Source of the DNA: Dinochytrium kinnereticum
Lineage: Eukaryota > Chytridiomycota > Chytridiomycetes > Chytridiales > Chytridiaceae
Reading direction: 5' to 3'
NCBI GenBank assembly: GCA_027604005.1
Contig: JADGJT010000004.1
Coordinates: 90,730 to 154,729 of the forward strand
DNA: 64,000 nt
Every line of letters starts with the position of its first letter. Within the stretch, counting starts at the first letter, position 1. Positions 1 to 10,496 of the stretch are shown piece after piece. The notes under the pieces are model-generated. The model saw only the letters and a list, made by a program, of their open reading frames with translations. It searched no databases and was not told where the DNA came from. The position numbers and the translations under genes are program-made.

Positions 1-97
1 AAGCCGTTGGGGATACAACTCTACCCCAACATCAATAAAATAAAAAAAAAAAAAAAATAACCAAGGTCGACAACCACATTTCGAAGAAACCATCAAT

Positions 98-1291
98 ATG
101 GGCCGAACATGCCAGCTTGTGATGGGGCCAGCGGGGAGCGGGAAGGTTTGCATGGATGCATCACCACAATTTCTAATGATAACGTCTTCCATCCTTAGTC
201 TACATTCTGCTCAACCATCATGACTCACTGCCAAACGATCGGACGCTCAGTGCACTTGTTCAACCTTGACCCCGCTGCCGAACACTTCACCTACCAGCCT
301 TCCATTGGTATAATACTGAATATCTCGGAATCAGCTTATTTGAGTTAGATATTAAGGAGTTGATTTCGTTGGATGATGTGATGGAAGAGCTGGATTATGG
401 ACCGAATGGCGGATTGATATATTGCATGGAGTGAGGGACACCGTCAAAGTGCCAGTCCCTGACCTTTCGTTTCAGGTACCTCGTCAACAACTGGCAATGG
501 TTAGAAGAGCAGCTGGAGAACTACGAAGAAGATTATCTCATCATTGACTGCCCCGGTAGGTAACACTCCTTTCAATGCCATCCATTGACGCCTGAACTAG
601 GCCAGATCGAGCTCTACACCCACTTCCCGATTATGAAAAGAATCGTTGACTTTCTTACTCAATACGGCTACCGTGTTTGTGGCGTCTACGTTCTTGACTG
701 TCAATTTGTGGAGGATATTCCAAAGTTCTTCTCAGGAGTGCTGAGTGCCACTTCAGCGATGATTCAGTTGGAGGTGCCGCATATCAATGTGCTGAGTAAG
801 ATGGATTTGTTGGGAAGGAAGGAGAATGCTGAGGAATTGGAGAGGTGAGGAAGTGTGGAGGGTTGTGGTGGCTAATCGTGCGATGTTCTTAAAGGTTTTT
901 TGACCCTGACCCAACCCTGTTGATGGACGACGCTAACCGACATATGCATCCGAAGTTCCATGCTCTCAATGCGGCGATTGTTAACTTGGTATGCATCAAA
1001 ATACTAAAGCCTTTCTACATATTTATTAATGACTATCCCCGAAGATTGATGAATACAATATGGTCTCCTTCATCCCTCTCAACATCAAAGACGAAGACTC
1101 TGTGTCACTAATCCTCCAACACATAGACAACGCCGTACAGTACGGTGAGGACTTGGAGCCAAAGGAGCCAAAGGTTGGGTGTTTTTAATGTTTTTCTTTT
1201 CCTTTCTTTTCTTTCTTTTTGGCTTTGCTTTCTAAAATCGCTATTCTAGGATATGGCTGACGAGGAGGAAGAGGATTTGGACCAGTGGTAA
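98..1291 (+). CDS. GPN3: GPN-loop GTPase 3 (RNA polymerase II assembly/import factor)
   Basis: GPN3 is a cytoplasmic GTPase that works with GPN1 to assemble and import RNA polymerase II. Seen: the start [16 protein letters not shown] contains the P-loop; DCPGQIE is the G3 motif, YGPNGG holds the Gly-Pro-Asn loop that names the family, and SKMD is the G4 motif. The end is acidic ([10 protein letters not shown]). Eight exons join in frame (98-145, 199-307, 349-430, 476-555, 601-844, 895-988, 1045-1173, 1250-1291) to give 275 residues, close to the family's usual 280. All introns are 43-77 bases with GT..AG ends. GPN3 is preferred over GPN2 because of the N-terminal [13 protein letters not shown] string. 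The start is the first ATG and lies directly before the P-loop, as in relatives. Confidence 0.93.
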
Positions 1292-1560
1292 TTGTCATCA
1301 ACATGGATAGGGCTAGGTAGTGAAACTCCTCTCATATCGTCCGTTCTTTCTTCCCATGTGGAGGTTCTTACCATGCTCTGCAGGTGGGCAGTGGAAAGCA
1401 TGTCTATATACCCATGACTTGGCATCGTGACAATTTGTGGAAGAGAGAGCATCCATGGACTCGTCGTATTTCTTTTCACGGTGGTTCTCTCCAATTCTCC
1501 TCGTAGCTTGACCGATTCTGCCATATAGTTTTTCTCTCCTCCTCTCTTTCCCAATTATTG

Positions 1561-2169
1561 TCAAGTAGAAGTGTCGATTTCGTATTGAATCAATGCGTGG
1601 ATGGAGCAGTGTGAGCAGCAGACCATGTTTACACCTTTTTCTAGTTCTGGTTCGGTGATTGTGTAGCTGCCTCCACATCGACATGTTGAGGAAAATGATT
1701 CAGCGACTGGTGTTTGTTTTGTAGGAAGAAGAAGGGAATTTCGAGGAAGGTGGGGATTAGAAGGAGGTTGTGGAAGTGGGGATTGCAATATTACTGGGAT
1801 CATGTTCCATATCGTCCAAGTCAACCTTTTCGATTACCAATTTTGATTCTGTTTTAGTTGAGAATGGTTTGGTTATTCATTGGTTCCAGCTGGGGAAAGC
1901 TCACTAGATGATAATTGGCGGTCGTATTCGGCCTTTAGGGATGGATCTTTCAGAGTCTCCCATGCTTTCAAAACTTGTTGAAGCTTTTCCTGCTGACCAA
2001 CAGATTTGGTAGACAATGCATTCTTGTCCGGGTGAAGCTTGAGGGCATCCATGAGAATCGAAAGTCAGGATGTTTATGATCCAACCTCCAGTAGTAGCGT
2101 ATGCGCTCTCTTCTTTAACTCTTCTGCTGTGGCATCTGGGGTAAGATCAAGCACATCGTAAAGCGACAT
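1561..2169 (-). CDS. DPH4: Diphthamide biosynthesis protein 4 (J protein with CSL zinc finger)
   Basis: DPH4/JJJ3 is a DnaJ-type cochaperone that binds iron through a CSL zinc finger and supports diphthamide synthesis on elongation factor 2. Seen: an N-terminal J domain (MSLYDVLDLTPDATAEELKK, then LHPDKN with the HPD motif after an intron at about 2038-2085), and a C-terminal zinc finger with CRCGG and CCSHC cysteine pairs preceded by VDLDDME. Two further introns were placed so that frame is kept (RQLSS to KSKLVIEKVDLDD, and EHDP to IAESFSS). The protein is about 130 residues, slightly short for the family (about 150-170). Its start codon lies only 39 bases from the start codon of the next gene on the other strand, so the two must share promoter DNA. 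The shorter DPH3 also has a CSL finger but lacks a J domain, so DPH4 is preferred. Confidence 0.88.
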
Positions 2170-2208
2170 GATCGCCCTGAATAGAAATTTTTGTTTCAAA
2201 GTGAAGTG

Positions 2209-5200
2209 ATGGTTTGTTGAATTACGGCATCTTGGAAGTAACAACACATTATGTTCAGCCATGCATCATCAAGGTCCGAATAGTTGCGGCAAGAAATTTG
2301 CCCATAATGGATAGGGCGACGGAGCTGACAGGTTTGCGACTCTTTTTCTAAGAAGGTTCGCCCCCTAAGACGAGGACATTCAGACGCATTTGTTGAGGTT
2401 CGGTTTTCGGATTACGATCCTGTTCGGACGCAGATTGCAAGGAAGACATTGAATCCTATTTGGAATGAGGACTTTCGTTTTGCAAGTGTTTTTCTTTTTT
2501 AGTTGGGACTCATTTTTGGGCGTGGCCTCCAATTTTTTCTAATGGTTTTTTGATAGGAAGTGAGCGATGATGCTGACTTGCAGAATGATCCGTTGGAGAT
2601 CAAAGTGATGGACTATGATCAAATCACTTATAATGATGCTATTGGGACGGTTTTCATTGATCTGAACCCCCTTTTGACTTGGGAATCGCGGGCTCAGATG
2701 GCGGGGTGGTTTCCAATGTATGCTTTATTTGATTCTCATTTTAGCCTTATCTTTTTCATTATATTGGGGAATGACCGCATATTCCTTTTAATAGATTTGA
2801 TAACCTGCGAGGCATTCGGGGAGAGATGAACGTCCAGGTGAAGCTTCAGTTTTTTGGAGATAGCAATCGGTTCAGCGATTCAAGCGCAGGTACAGAAAGC
2901 AAGTTTGAGGGATCCCACTTACCATCGTCGTTTAGGTGTTCAGTTTTTTTCGCTCCCTCGACCGGCCCCTTTTCATATAGCCACAGTTCTCGGGTTCGTA
3001 AGCGCAATAGACATCGAAGATGACCCTGAATACGTAAGTCATGTTCAATATCTTTCAAATTCGTACTAACGCACTGACTTCCAGCACTGGGTTGATAATT
3101 TTCGGACACCGAGAACGTCCAACGACGCAAGAACTCGCACCATGTTTAAATTGAGCGGAAGGCTTCGGCGACAACTTGGAAAGAAAGTTCTGGAGCTTAA
3201 TGGAAATGCTGTAATCGGGTACAAGCAGTTTTTCGAGCTTGAAAGTGAACAGAGAACCATTACAGCTAGAGCTATCGGCACTGCGATAAGGATCTCGGTT
3301 CCGGATGCTAGTGAGGCCTCCGCTACTATGCCGAGGCATTTACTATTATCGGGTGGAGGAACGCCTCATACTCCTATAGATACGAGTTTGAATGCGTCAC
3401 CTCTTGCTGGGATGTCTCCTCCGATCAACTCATCAACTATTCCACGCCAAACACGTTCCCCTATCTCAGAGCCCAGCGACGTACCCCGACAAACACCTTC
3501 GCCTCCCAACGAGATTTCCCTCCCAAAACCCATGATTCTGAACGTCAACTATAGATCTCTCGATCACCAATGCCTGACAATCAGTAGTTTCCCAGTCGGC
3601 TCTATCCTCGGACTAGGAGGTTTAGTCTTTGCAACATCCGTTAAGATCATTGAAAATGACCAGAAAGATGTCAGGGAGTCGTGGTGGAACGAGCTGAGAG
3701 ATGAGATTAAAGCTCATTCTCGGAGCCTTGGATGTCCATTTGTTATCGGTTACACCGAGAATATTACTATAAGGGAGGAGATGGCGGTGCTATATTGTTA
3801 TGGAACGGCAGCAATTGTTGATTTAAATGTTTTGGCGAGTTCGGGGGCGATGGTGTGGCAGCAGTCGGAGAAGGGTAGACCGAATCTGTTTCTGGATGAG
3901 GATGTATCGAGGGTCGACGAGGAAGGAGAGGGGGTGACGGGCGGGGAGGGGTTGCCGCAGCCTGCTCAGGCTAACGTCAATCATAGACCGTCGCTCAATT
4001 CGTTCAAGGATGGGCTGTCATTGGAAAAGTTTATTAAAAGACATAGGAGGCGGAAAAAGTTGCCAGGTACGCATACTTTCTTTAATTTGTTTTGAACGAA
4101 GTAGTATCTTTTTTATTTATTTATTAATCTGTGCTGTGAAGGTTGTCAGCCATGCCATATTACCTACTCCCGGGCTGATGCGCCTTTTCCAATGTCTTTT
4201 ACAAAGTGCTGTTTCTGTCTGAAAAAATACGTGCCAGAGATTTTGCTGTCGACTATTGAGCCGCCGCCTGGGATTGACACTGTTGGGAAACCTGTGATGA
4301 TTGAGGCGCATGGTAATTCGATTTCTTTTTTTTCCTTCTCCCTTTGCGTTGAGATAAGTTGCTTACATGATCTCAATTTTCAGTGTGCAGGCAGAAAAAG
4401 AGCCGGGCAGGAGAGTCTCAGGCGACCATAGCGAGCGAGACGATGCCATTCATTCAGTACGATATTCACAGGCAACTTATGTATAAGCTTCGCATCTACG
4501 GTCTGAACGCTGTGTTTGGACTGAAGATTCAGTTTTCTGTCGGAGAATCTCTGATTGTAGCCGTCGCGACGGGAACCGCTCTTTACGTCACCGCGTTGCC
4601 AACTCCCCCGGCCTTAAAAGTGTTTCGAAACCTTGATGTTGTAGACGAGGAGGATAAGACCTTATTAGACATTCAGAGAAAGATTGTAGAACAGAGTGAA
4701 GTGAATCGTAGGCAGATTGAGCTCGCTTTACAGAGAAGAAATAGCATGGACTCGAAGGAGAAACTATCTATTCGAAAGATGACTGGGTCGTCTTCTCGGA
4801 GAGATACAGTCAGCAAACTCGTCGTAGATGAGAAAGACACGGAAGCTGCCACGACTTCTGGCACTGCTCGGGCATCCAAATCAACTGAGCCACCTGTGCA
4901 GCCTCCTTTTATTGACTCGGACTCTGACGACACCTCGGATTCGGAATGCGAGCCAGACGGATCATCACGACAGCGTGGAGTTGTTGTTCAGATTGATGAT
5001 GAGCATGACGAGGATCTTGTCCTTCTTCTAGACCCTTCGTTTAGGGAGGACTTTCAGCTTCGGAATGTTGAGTCCTACCTTCCTAGTGGAGGGGTGGGAG
5101 GCTCACAACAGTTTGGGACGATCCAGATGATCAACATGGTGAAGCAGGGATACATATCTCTTAAATATCATCATCCGAATCGACAACTTGCCTCTCTTTT

Positions 5201-6065
5201 CAAAAGCACTTATCAGGAGCTTCAAGCCCAGCTTTGGCATATTGGACCCTGCTTAGTCATTGGAATGGACCATACTATTCAGTTGCTTAAGTCAGATGAA
5301 GTTCAAATACGGTTGACTGCTGCTGTACTTGGGAAGGTTTCTTTGTTGGACGAGGGTGGTCAGGGTGAATCTCGGAATGAGGATATACCTGACAATGAGC
5401 TTAGCTCGTTGCTTGAAAATTCTGTAATCAGTAAGGGTGGAAGTCCGAGTATAGTAGCCGGACCTTCGACAAATGTGCGGCAGATGACGATCATGTCGCT
5501 TGGAACGAACGCGACGGAGGATGCGGTGTCCGTTGCGTCTGCGGAAGATTTGATGTTCCCTCTCGAGGATGAGGAGACGGATGAGGGGAAGATCCCTTCT
5601 GTTACTGCTGGTCACAATACCCCATCTAAAGCCGACGGGGATGAGCCCACTAATGATGTCATCGAAACGCAAAGCACCCTTCAAGCACAACCTCATATCC
5701 TTCCACAAGTCATTGAAATCACCCCGCTTTCCTTTATCCCCCATAGCAGGATCGACAAATTCCTTGGCCGTCTGTCACTTCATTTTGTGAAAGAGGCGTC
5801 GGTGGTTTTTGAACCTGGATCACCCAGCGGAGGAATGGGAGGCTTCTCACACGTGTTTTTGTGTGAGCTTCATGCACTCGTGCGATCTCATACAGCTGCT
5901 TTGGGGGGGAACGCTTTGTTGGCCTTTAGTGTTGATCAAAATGTTTTTTCGGAGAGTATTAAAAATCAGGGGTATAGCTTGTTGAGTGTAAGTGGGGATG
6001 TAGTGGAGGTGACTTATTCAGTTAAGAAGAGGGAGGTTGCTTTCATCAAGAGTAGCGGCATATAA
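2209..6065 (+). CDS. C2 domain-containing protein, C2CD5/CDP138-like
   Basis: Animal C2CD5 (CDP138) is a calcium- and lipid-binding protein of vesicle fusion and insulin-stimulated transporter traffic. Seen: an N-terminal C2 domain (VRIVAARNLP, AFVEVRFSDYD, KTLNPIWNEDF, KVMDYD), then PEY..HWVDNFRTPRTSNDART and two YbjQ-like regions (HCLTISSFPVG in the middle, ITPLSFIPHSRIDKFLG near the end), in the same order as animal C2CD5. Between them are low-complexity Ser/Thr/Asp stretches. The likely start is an ATG that forms the whole coding part of exon 1 (2209-2211), spliced over 2212-2258 to CCA TGC ATC; this gives MPCIIKVRIVAARNLP, which lines up with the animal N-terminus. The last exon is long (about 4383-6065). 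Length is about 1,000 residues, near the family size. Role in a fungus is inferred only from the family. Confidence 0.85.
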
Positions 6066-6252
6066 TGGGCAAATAGATGTTGCATGCGTGTATTTATTCA
6101 TTTCGTTGCCAAGATATGAAGGGGGGTTTACGTTCTTTCCATGCCATACAACGGGCATGTGCTTCTTTTCCCGTCTCTTTCCGACCAATTCTTTTACCGA
6201 TGTAAAGCCAACCAAATCAACGCTCCAAAAAGACCCGGTCGTCATCCCACTT

Positions 6253-7083
6253 TAGAATGATCTGGTTAAGTCACTATTAGCAAGGAAGATGTTGATTGAC
6301 AGAATTCTCACATGCTCCTCTACCTCCACCTTCAAGTCAGCAAGAGACTTCTTGGGGAATTTCTTGTGGAGTTTCTTAGCGACCTTTGATTGCATTTGCT
6401 TGAAGCTTAAAGGCGAGTTCTACCCGAATAATAAGTCACCGAAAGACGAAGAGTCCAACCTTTTTCACAACAAGTCTCACAGACTTCAACACAGCCTCCG
6501 AGGTCAAGGTCTCCTCCTTCTCATCATCATGTGATTTAGACTCCACCTCCATCTCCTCAGCTTCGTCAGCGACCGGCGCTGAATTGGTTCCATTCGCCTT
6601 CTCCTTCAACTTAATCTCCTGAATGAGAGGCATGGACTTGGGCGCGCAGGAGGTGTTTTGAACGGCATTGCTAACGGGGTGGCTTGTGAATCCATTTTGC
6701 TGGGGCAGCTAGAGTGAATGCATTGCATCAGTTAGTTTTCAAGCTTGTGTGGAAGTCAAACCTTGTCCTTTTTGTTGCCTTTGTACAGAGACTTTTGATA
6801 TTTTTCGGCCTCACTGATACATGCAGTGTGTGCTCGGTACTTCAAAGGGTTGATTACGGATTAGAACATCGATCGTATTGTCGGGACCAGGCAAACCTCC
6901 ATTCCATGGAATGTCGTAGAGCAGTCTGTTTGTACAAGTGGGTGAGCTTTGAATAAATGTGATGATGCATGCAAATATCTTACCGATGCATGAGAATTGG
7001 GCGTTGCGGCATCGCTGACGATGCTGATCAAGCTTTGCCTTTTTCAGTGTCTCCTGGCAGTAGTCGCAAACGAACGAGACCAT
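6253..7083 (-). CDS. LYAR-type C2HC zinc-finger nucleolar protein
   Basis: The protein begins MVSFVCDYCQETLKKAKL and continues through HRQRCRNAQFSCIDCSTTFHGMEYRAHTACISEAEKYQKSLYKG once two introns are removed (about 6984-6903 and a 56-base one inside the finger region). This is the LYAR zinc finger pair; LYAR and its yeast relative act in nucleolar growth and pre-rRNA processing. Downstream is a Lys/Glu-rich stretch (EEMEVESKSHDDEKEE) and a basic C-terminal segment (SKVAKKLHKKFPKKSLADLKVEVEE). The C-terminal end is less sure: reading straight through stops at 6253, whereas a possible last intron would give a stop near 6271. It is divergent from eL38, with about 470 bases between the starts. 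Confidence 0.82.
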
Positions 7084-7550
7084 CTTCGTCAGGATGAGCT
7101 GAAAAAAAAGGTGTTCTGACAATCGAAGTTGACAATTACATACACAGTATCATACGGAAGCAGTCAAAAAGGGGAATTACACTACAGTATGTGCACAGTT
7201 CAAAAGGCTCGCATGGACGCCAAAAGACTCGTTAAAGTACATGGATGCCAATGTATTCAGGATGCATGAAAAGATGCGTTGGGGACAGAAGGAGGATCGG
7301 ACGGATGGATACCTGCGTTCATAGAACGGGTCGATGCCAATAGGATATCCTCTCCTCCAGTACTCCCCGAACACGGTGGGGACAGCAAGATACTTGCAGT
7401 ATCCATCCGTTCATGGCATCTTAGAGCATGTAGGTGATGCTTGCAGCGGTGGGAGCAAATGTGAGGTTGTCACGGTTGTGTAACATTCGGTTGAGCCAAA
7501 GGATGCCAGTGGTCTGTTTGTGACACCCCCTCTTACCACCTTTCACCACA
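7084..7550. other. Intergenic region, LYAR-like / eL38 divergent promoters
   Basis: This is the shared upstream region of two divergently transcribed genes. It contains scattered short ATGGATG/CATCCAT-like words and pyrimidine tracts just before eL38 (CACCCCCTCTTACCACCTTTCACCACA). I see no open reading frame with family likeness, no tRNA-like element and no clear TATA box. Confidence 0.6.
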
Positions 7551-8108
7551 ATGGTAGGTTGAGGACGACGGCCGTCACAGGGCATCCATCCCATCCATCC
7601 ATCGCATCGCCTCACGCATCCATCACCCGGCTACATGGCAGCGGAAGGAGGACTGCCGCCCTGACGCTTGATGGAAGGATGGACGGATGTCGCTGGTCTG
7701 ACGGACGGGAATGGGGGCTTTGACGACTGAGGACTGACATTGCGTCGTTTAGCCCAAGCAGATCAAGGAAATCAAGGACTTCTTGCTCACCGCTAGGCGG
7801 AAGGATGCCAAATGTAATTAAACCTGCAGTCTCTCGTTGCAATGGACCCGTCTTTTGGTTGTTTGCGTAGATTCTAACTGTTAATGTATCAGCTGTGGCC
7901 ATCAAGAAGAACGGTGCGCAGTACAAGTTCAAGGTCAGGTGCTCGCGGTTCCTCTACACCCTCGTGGTGTCCGATGCCCAGAAGGCAGACAAGCTGAAGC
8001 AGTCGCTCCCCCCTGGTAATTGCCCACTTCGACCACTTGAACCTTTTGTCTGATTTTTATTGTTTTGCAGGTCTCCAGGTCAAGGAGGTCGGTGCCAAGT
8101 CTGCTTAA
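7551..8108 (+). CDS. RPL38: 60S ribosomal protein eL38
   Basis: A small basic protein of the large ribosomal subunit. Seen: four exons joining to [20 protein letters not shown], then [37 protein letters not shown] and VKEVGAKSA, which is near-full identity in pattern to eL38 of fungi and animals; length about 74 residues is normal. The start codon is alone in exon 1 (7551-7553); intron 1 is 7554-7752, unusually long for this window at 199 bases, and the next exon begins CCC AAG CAG. Other introns are 7814-7892 and 8016-8070. A long first intron right after the ATG is common in fungal ribosomal protein genes and often carries regulatory sequence. Stop at 8106-8108. Confidence 0.96.
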
Positions 8109-8184
8109 GCCTATTGTTATGGCAGTGTTTTTTCCTCGCTCTGTTTAATACACGCCGTGAACAACCCCTTATTCCTATTGTTGT

Positions 8185-8823
8185 CTAAATGCAAATGCGA
8201 GGTTTATCTTCTTTGGGTAGTGATGGAAGCGTGGTTTCTACATTTTCGTTATCGGTGGGTTGAGCTGACTTTGATTCTTGAGGTTTTGGCATTTGCTTGT
8301 CCTTAGGTTCTAGGACCACACTTTCGAACCTGACCCTGGTGTCAGACTTGTCCAGATAGTCCATAGCAGTCGTTCCGATGTCGGTTTTATTGTACATGGC
8401 GTTTGCGAGTCCATATCGTGGAGGGACAGGCTCGGCAGCTAAGAAAATTTAGCCTTCTCTTCCATCTTTTAGGGATGTAACAAAACCACCCACCTTTCTT
8501 AGTGGAGCGTGTTGATGCGGCATAGATCATATCCGTTCCCACCAGGTTGTCCAGCTTTCCCTTGAAAACCAGGTTTCCCACTCTCAAATAAGGAGTCGCC
8601 GTATCCATTCCCTTGGCAATGATCAGAGCTGGTTGAATGAAAACTTGACGTACAATAAGTGATACTCCATCATGTTGGCGAGCTGTCTGCTTCAGGTTTT
8701 CGGCAGTTAACCCCGGCCCCAGATCAAGAACCACATAAGTCGTCTACTTTGCCGATGAGCCTTTTTAAAAAACACCAAATGTATCTATCTTCTTGCCTCC
8801 TCTTCGTCATCCGATTCATCCAT
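8185..8823 (-). CDS. TFIIIC subunit 6 (tau triple-barrel) homologue
   Basis: TFIIIC binds the A and B boxes of tRNA genes and recruits RNA polymerase III; subunit 6 (human GTF3C6, yeast Tfc7 N-terminal half) forms a triple-barrel heterodimer. Seen: acidic start MDESDDEEE, then TTYVVLDLGPGL, PYLRVGNLVFKGKLDNLVGTD, and after an intron AAEPVPPRYGLAN. The spacing of the two strand motifs (VVLDL and LRVGNLVF) and the downstream GTD match the TFIIIC_sub6 fold. The tail is Pro/Lys/Glu-rich. To link the acidic exon in frame to the barrel, the first intron (8744-8796, 53 bases) must use a GC donor (GAG|GCAAGA) with a normal AG acceptor; no GT alternative keeps the frame open. There is an insertion of about 20 residues (VSLIVRQVFIQPALIIAKG region) relative to the human protein. 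Confidence 0.75.
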
Positions 8824-8905
8824 CCTTTGCCCAACCAGTCCGAAGCTGAAAAGGTTGTGAAACTTGATTGATTCAACTGTTTTTCTTTGAATACATATCA
8901 AGCGA

Positions 8906-10423
8906 ATGGAGCCCGTCACCCCCCCCGCATCAGTACCAGCGGTCGCCAAAGAGCAGATCATCACTCCTTGGGAGGTTCAGGGAGCAGAGGGAGCTGATGG
9001 TGCTCTTGCTGGTATCGATTATGATCGCTTGATTGAGCAGTTTGGGACTCGCCGGATTGATGAGGCCCTTTTGGCGAGGCTGGAGAAGCTGACTGGAGTA
9101 AAGGCGCATCCTTTCTTGCGTAGAGGACTTTTCTTCTCTCACCGGTAAACCATGAGTTCTTTATGATGTGTTTGTTCATTTATTGCAGTGATCTTGCGAG
9201 CATTTTGGATCGTTATGAGAAGGGGAAGCCATTCTACCTTTACACTGGTCGTGGGCCTAGTAGTGGAAGTATGCACACTGGGCATATGATTCCGTTCCTG
9301 TTCTGCAAGTCAGTTGTGATTGTATAATTCCAATGCTCATATGTCATAGATGGCTCCAGGATGTGTTTCAAGCTCCTTTGGTTGTTCAGCTGACCGACGA
9401 TGAAAAGTTCCTATTCAAGCAGGATTTGAAGATTGAGGACGCGCGAAAGTACTGCCTTGAGAACGCTAAAGACATTATGGCCTTCGGATTTGATCCTAAG
9501 AGGACCTTTATTTTCTCCAACTTTGACTACATGGGGTACGTGTCTCCGTCTTTAAGTGCAAATTATAGTAACTATCAACAGCGGTGGATTCTACCGCAAC
9601 GTGCAGAAAATTGCCAAGCAGATCACTTACAACACGGCTAAAGCTACCTTTGGCTTTAACGAGAGGTGCGATGCTTTACTTCGTTCTTTACTTAGTATTA
9701 TTTAGTGACAACATCGGCAAGGTCCACTTTGCCTCCATCCAGGCCGCTCCGTCTTTCTCAAACACTTTCCCCCACATATTCGGCGAGAAGGGTGATATCC
9801 CCTGCCTTATCCCCTGCGCCATTGACCAGGACCCTTACTTCCGCTTAACTCGGGACGTGGCGGTGAAGCTTAAGTACCCCAAGCCCGCTTTGATTCATGC
9901 AAAGTTCTTCCCGGCTCTTCAGGTAAGCCCTTTTATATTTTCCTCTTACGCTCGTTTCTAAAAACCACTTTTGCAGGGCTCAGGGACAAAGATGTCGGCA
10001 TCGAAGGCCGAATCTGCCATATACATCAACGACACCCCAGCTCAAATTAAAAATAAGATTAACAGGCATGCTTTCTCGGGTGGAGGTGAGACTGCCGAGC
10101 TTCACAAGAAGAATGGTGGAAACCCCGACGTCGATGTTGCGTTCCAGTGGCTCACATTCTTCCTGGATGATGATGAGGAGCTTGCGAACATTGAGAAAAA
10201 CTATAGGAGTGGAGAGCTTAGCACTGCTGAACTGAAGAAACGGTGCATTGAGGTTTTGACCGTAATTATTGGAAAGATCCAAGAGGTAATTTTTGGCAGG
10301 AGGTTAATTGCCCCTCTGACTTTCCTGATGTAGAACCGCAAGTCCATCACTGACGAGGTTGTGAAAGAATTTATGGAGCCAAGGGCCAAGATTATTGATC
10401 TTAAACCCGCCCAGGCCTCTTAG
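8906..10423 (+). CDS. WRS1: Cytosolic tryptophanyl-tRNA synthetase
   Basis: Charges tRNA-Trp with tryptophan in the cytosol. Seen: class I signature HTGH (HIGH equivalent) in [17 protein letters not shown], and KMSAS (KMSKS equivalent) in [16 protein letters not shown]; also [36 protein letters not shown] and [11 protein letters not shown], all eukaryotic TrpRS blocks. The N-terminal extension before the catalytic core is about 80 residues, shorter than the human WHEP-containing one and like fungal enzymes; no organelle-targeting pattern is apparent. Seven exons join in frame to about 425 residues. The start at 8906 is the first ATG after the divergent TFIIIC gene, whose start is only 82 bases away. 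Confidence 0.94.
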
Positions 10424-10496
10424 ACTGTTGTTCATACATCACATAATAACCAAAAAGAAAAATTTAATTGTGATAGCCAAACTGTGTTGGGTCAGA

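Noticed and set aside
1246..1684. Minus-strand frames over the end of GPN3 and its downstream region
   Set aside because: No family likeness; they overlap the last GPN3 exon and lie downstream of the DPH4 stop.
7177..7932. Several frames on both strands around eL38 (for example 7612-7932 minus)
   Set aside because: Shadows of the eL38 exons and long first intron; composition follows simple CATC repeats.
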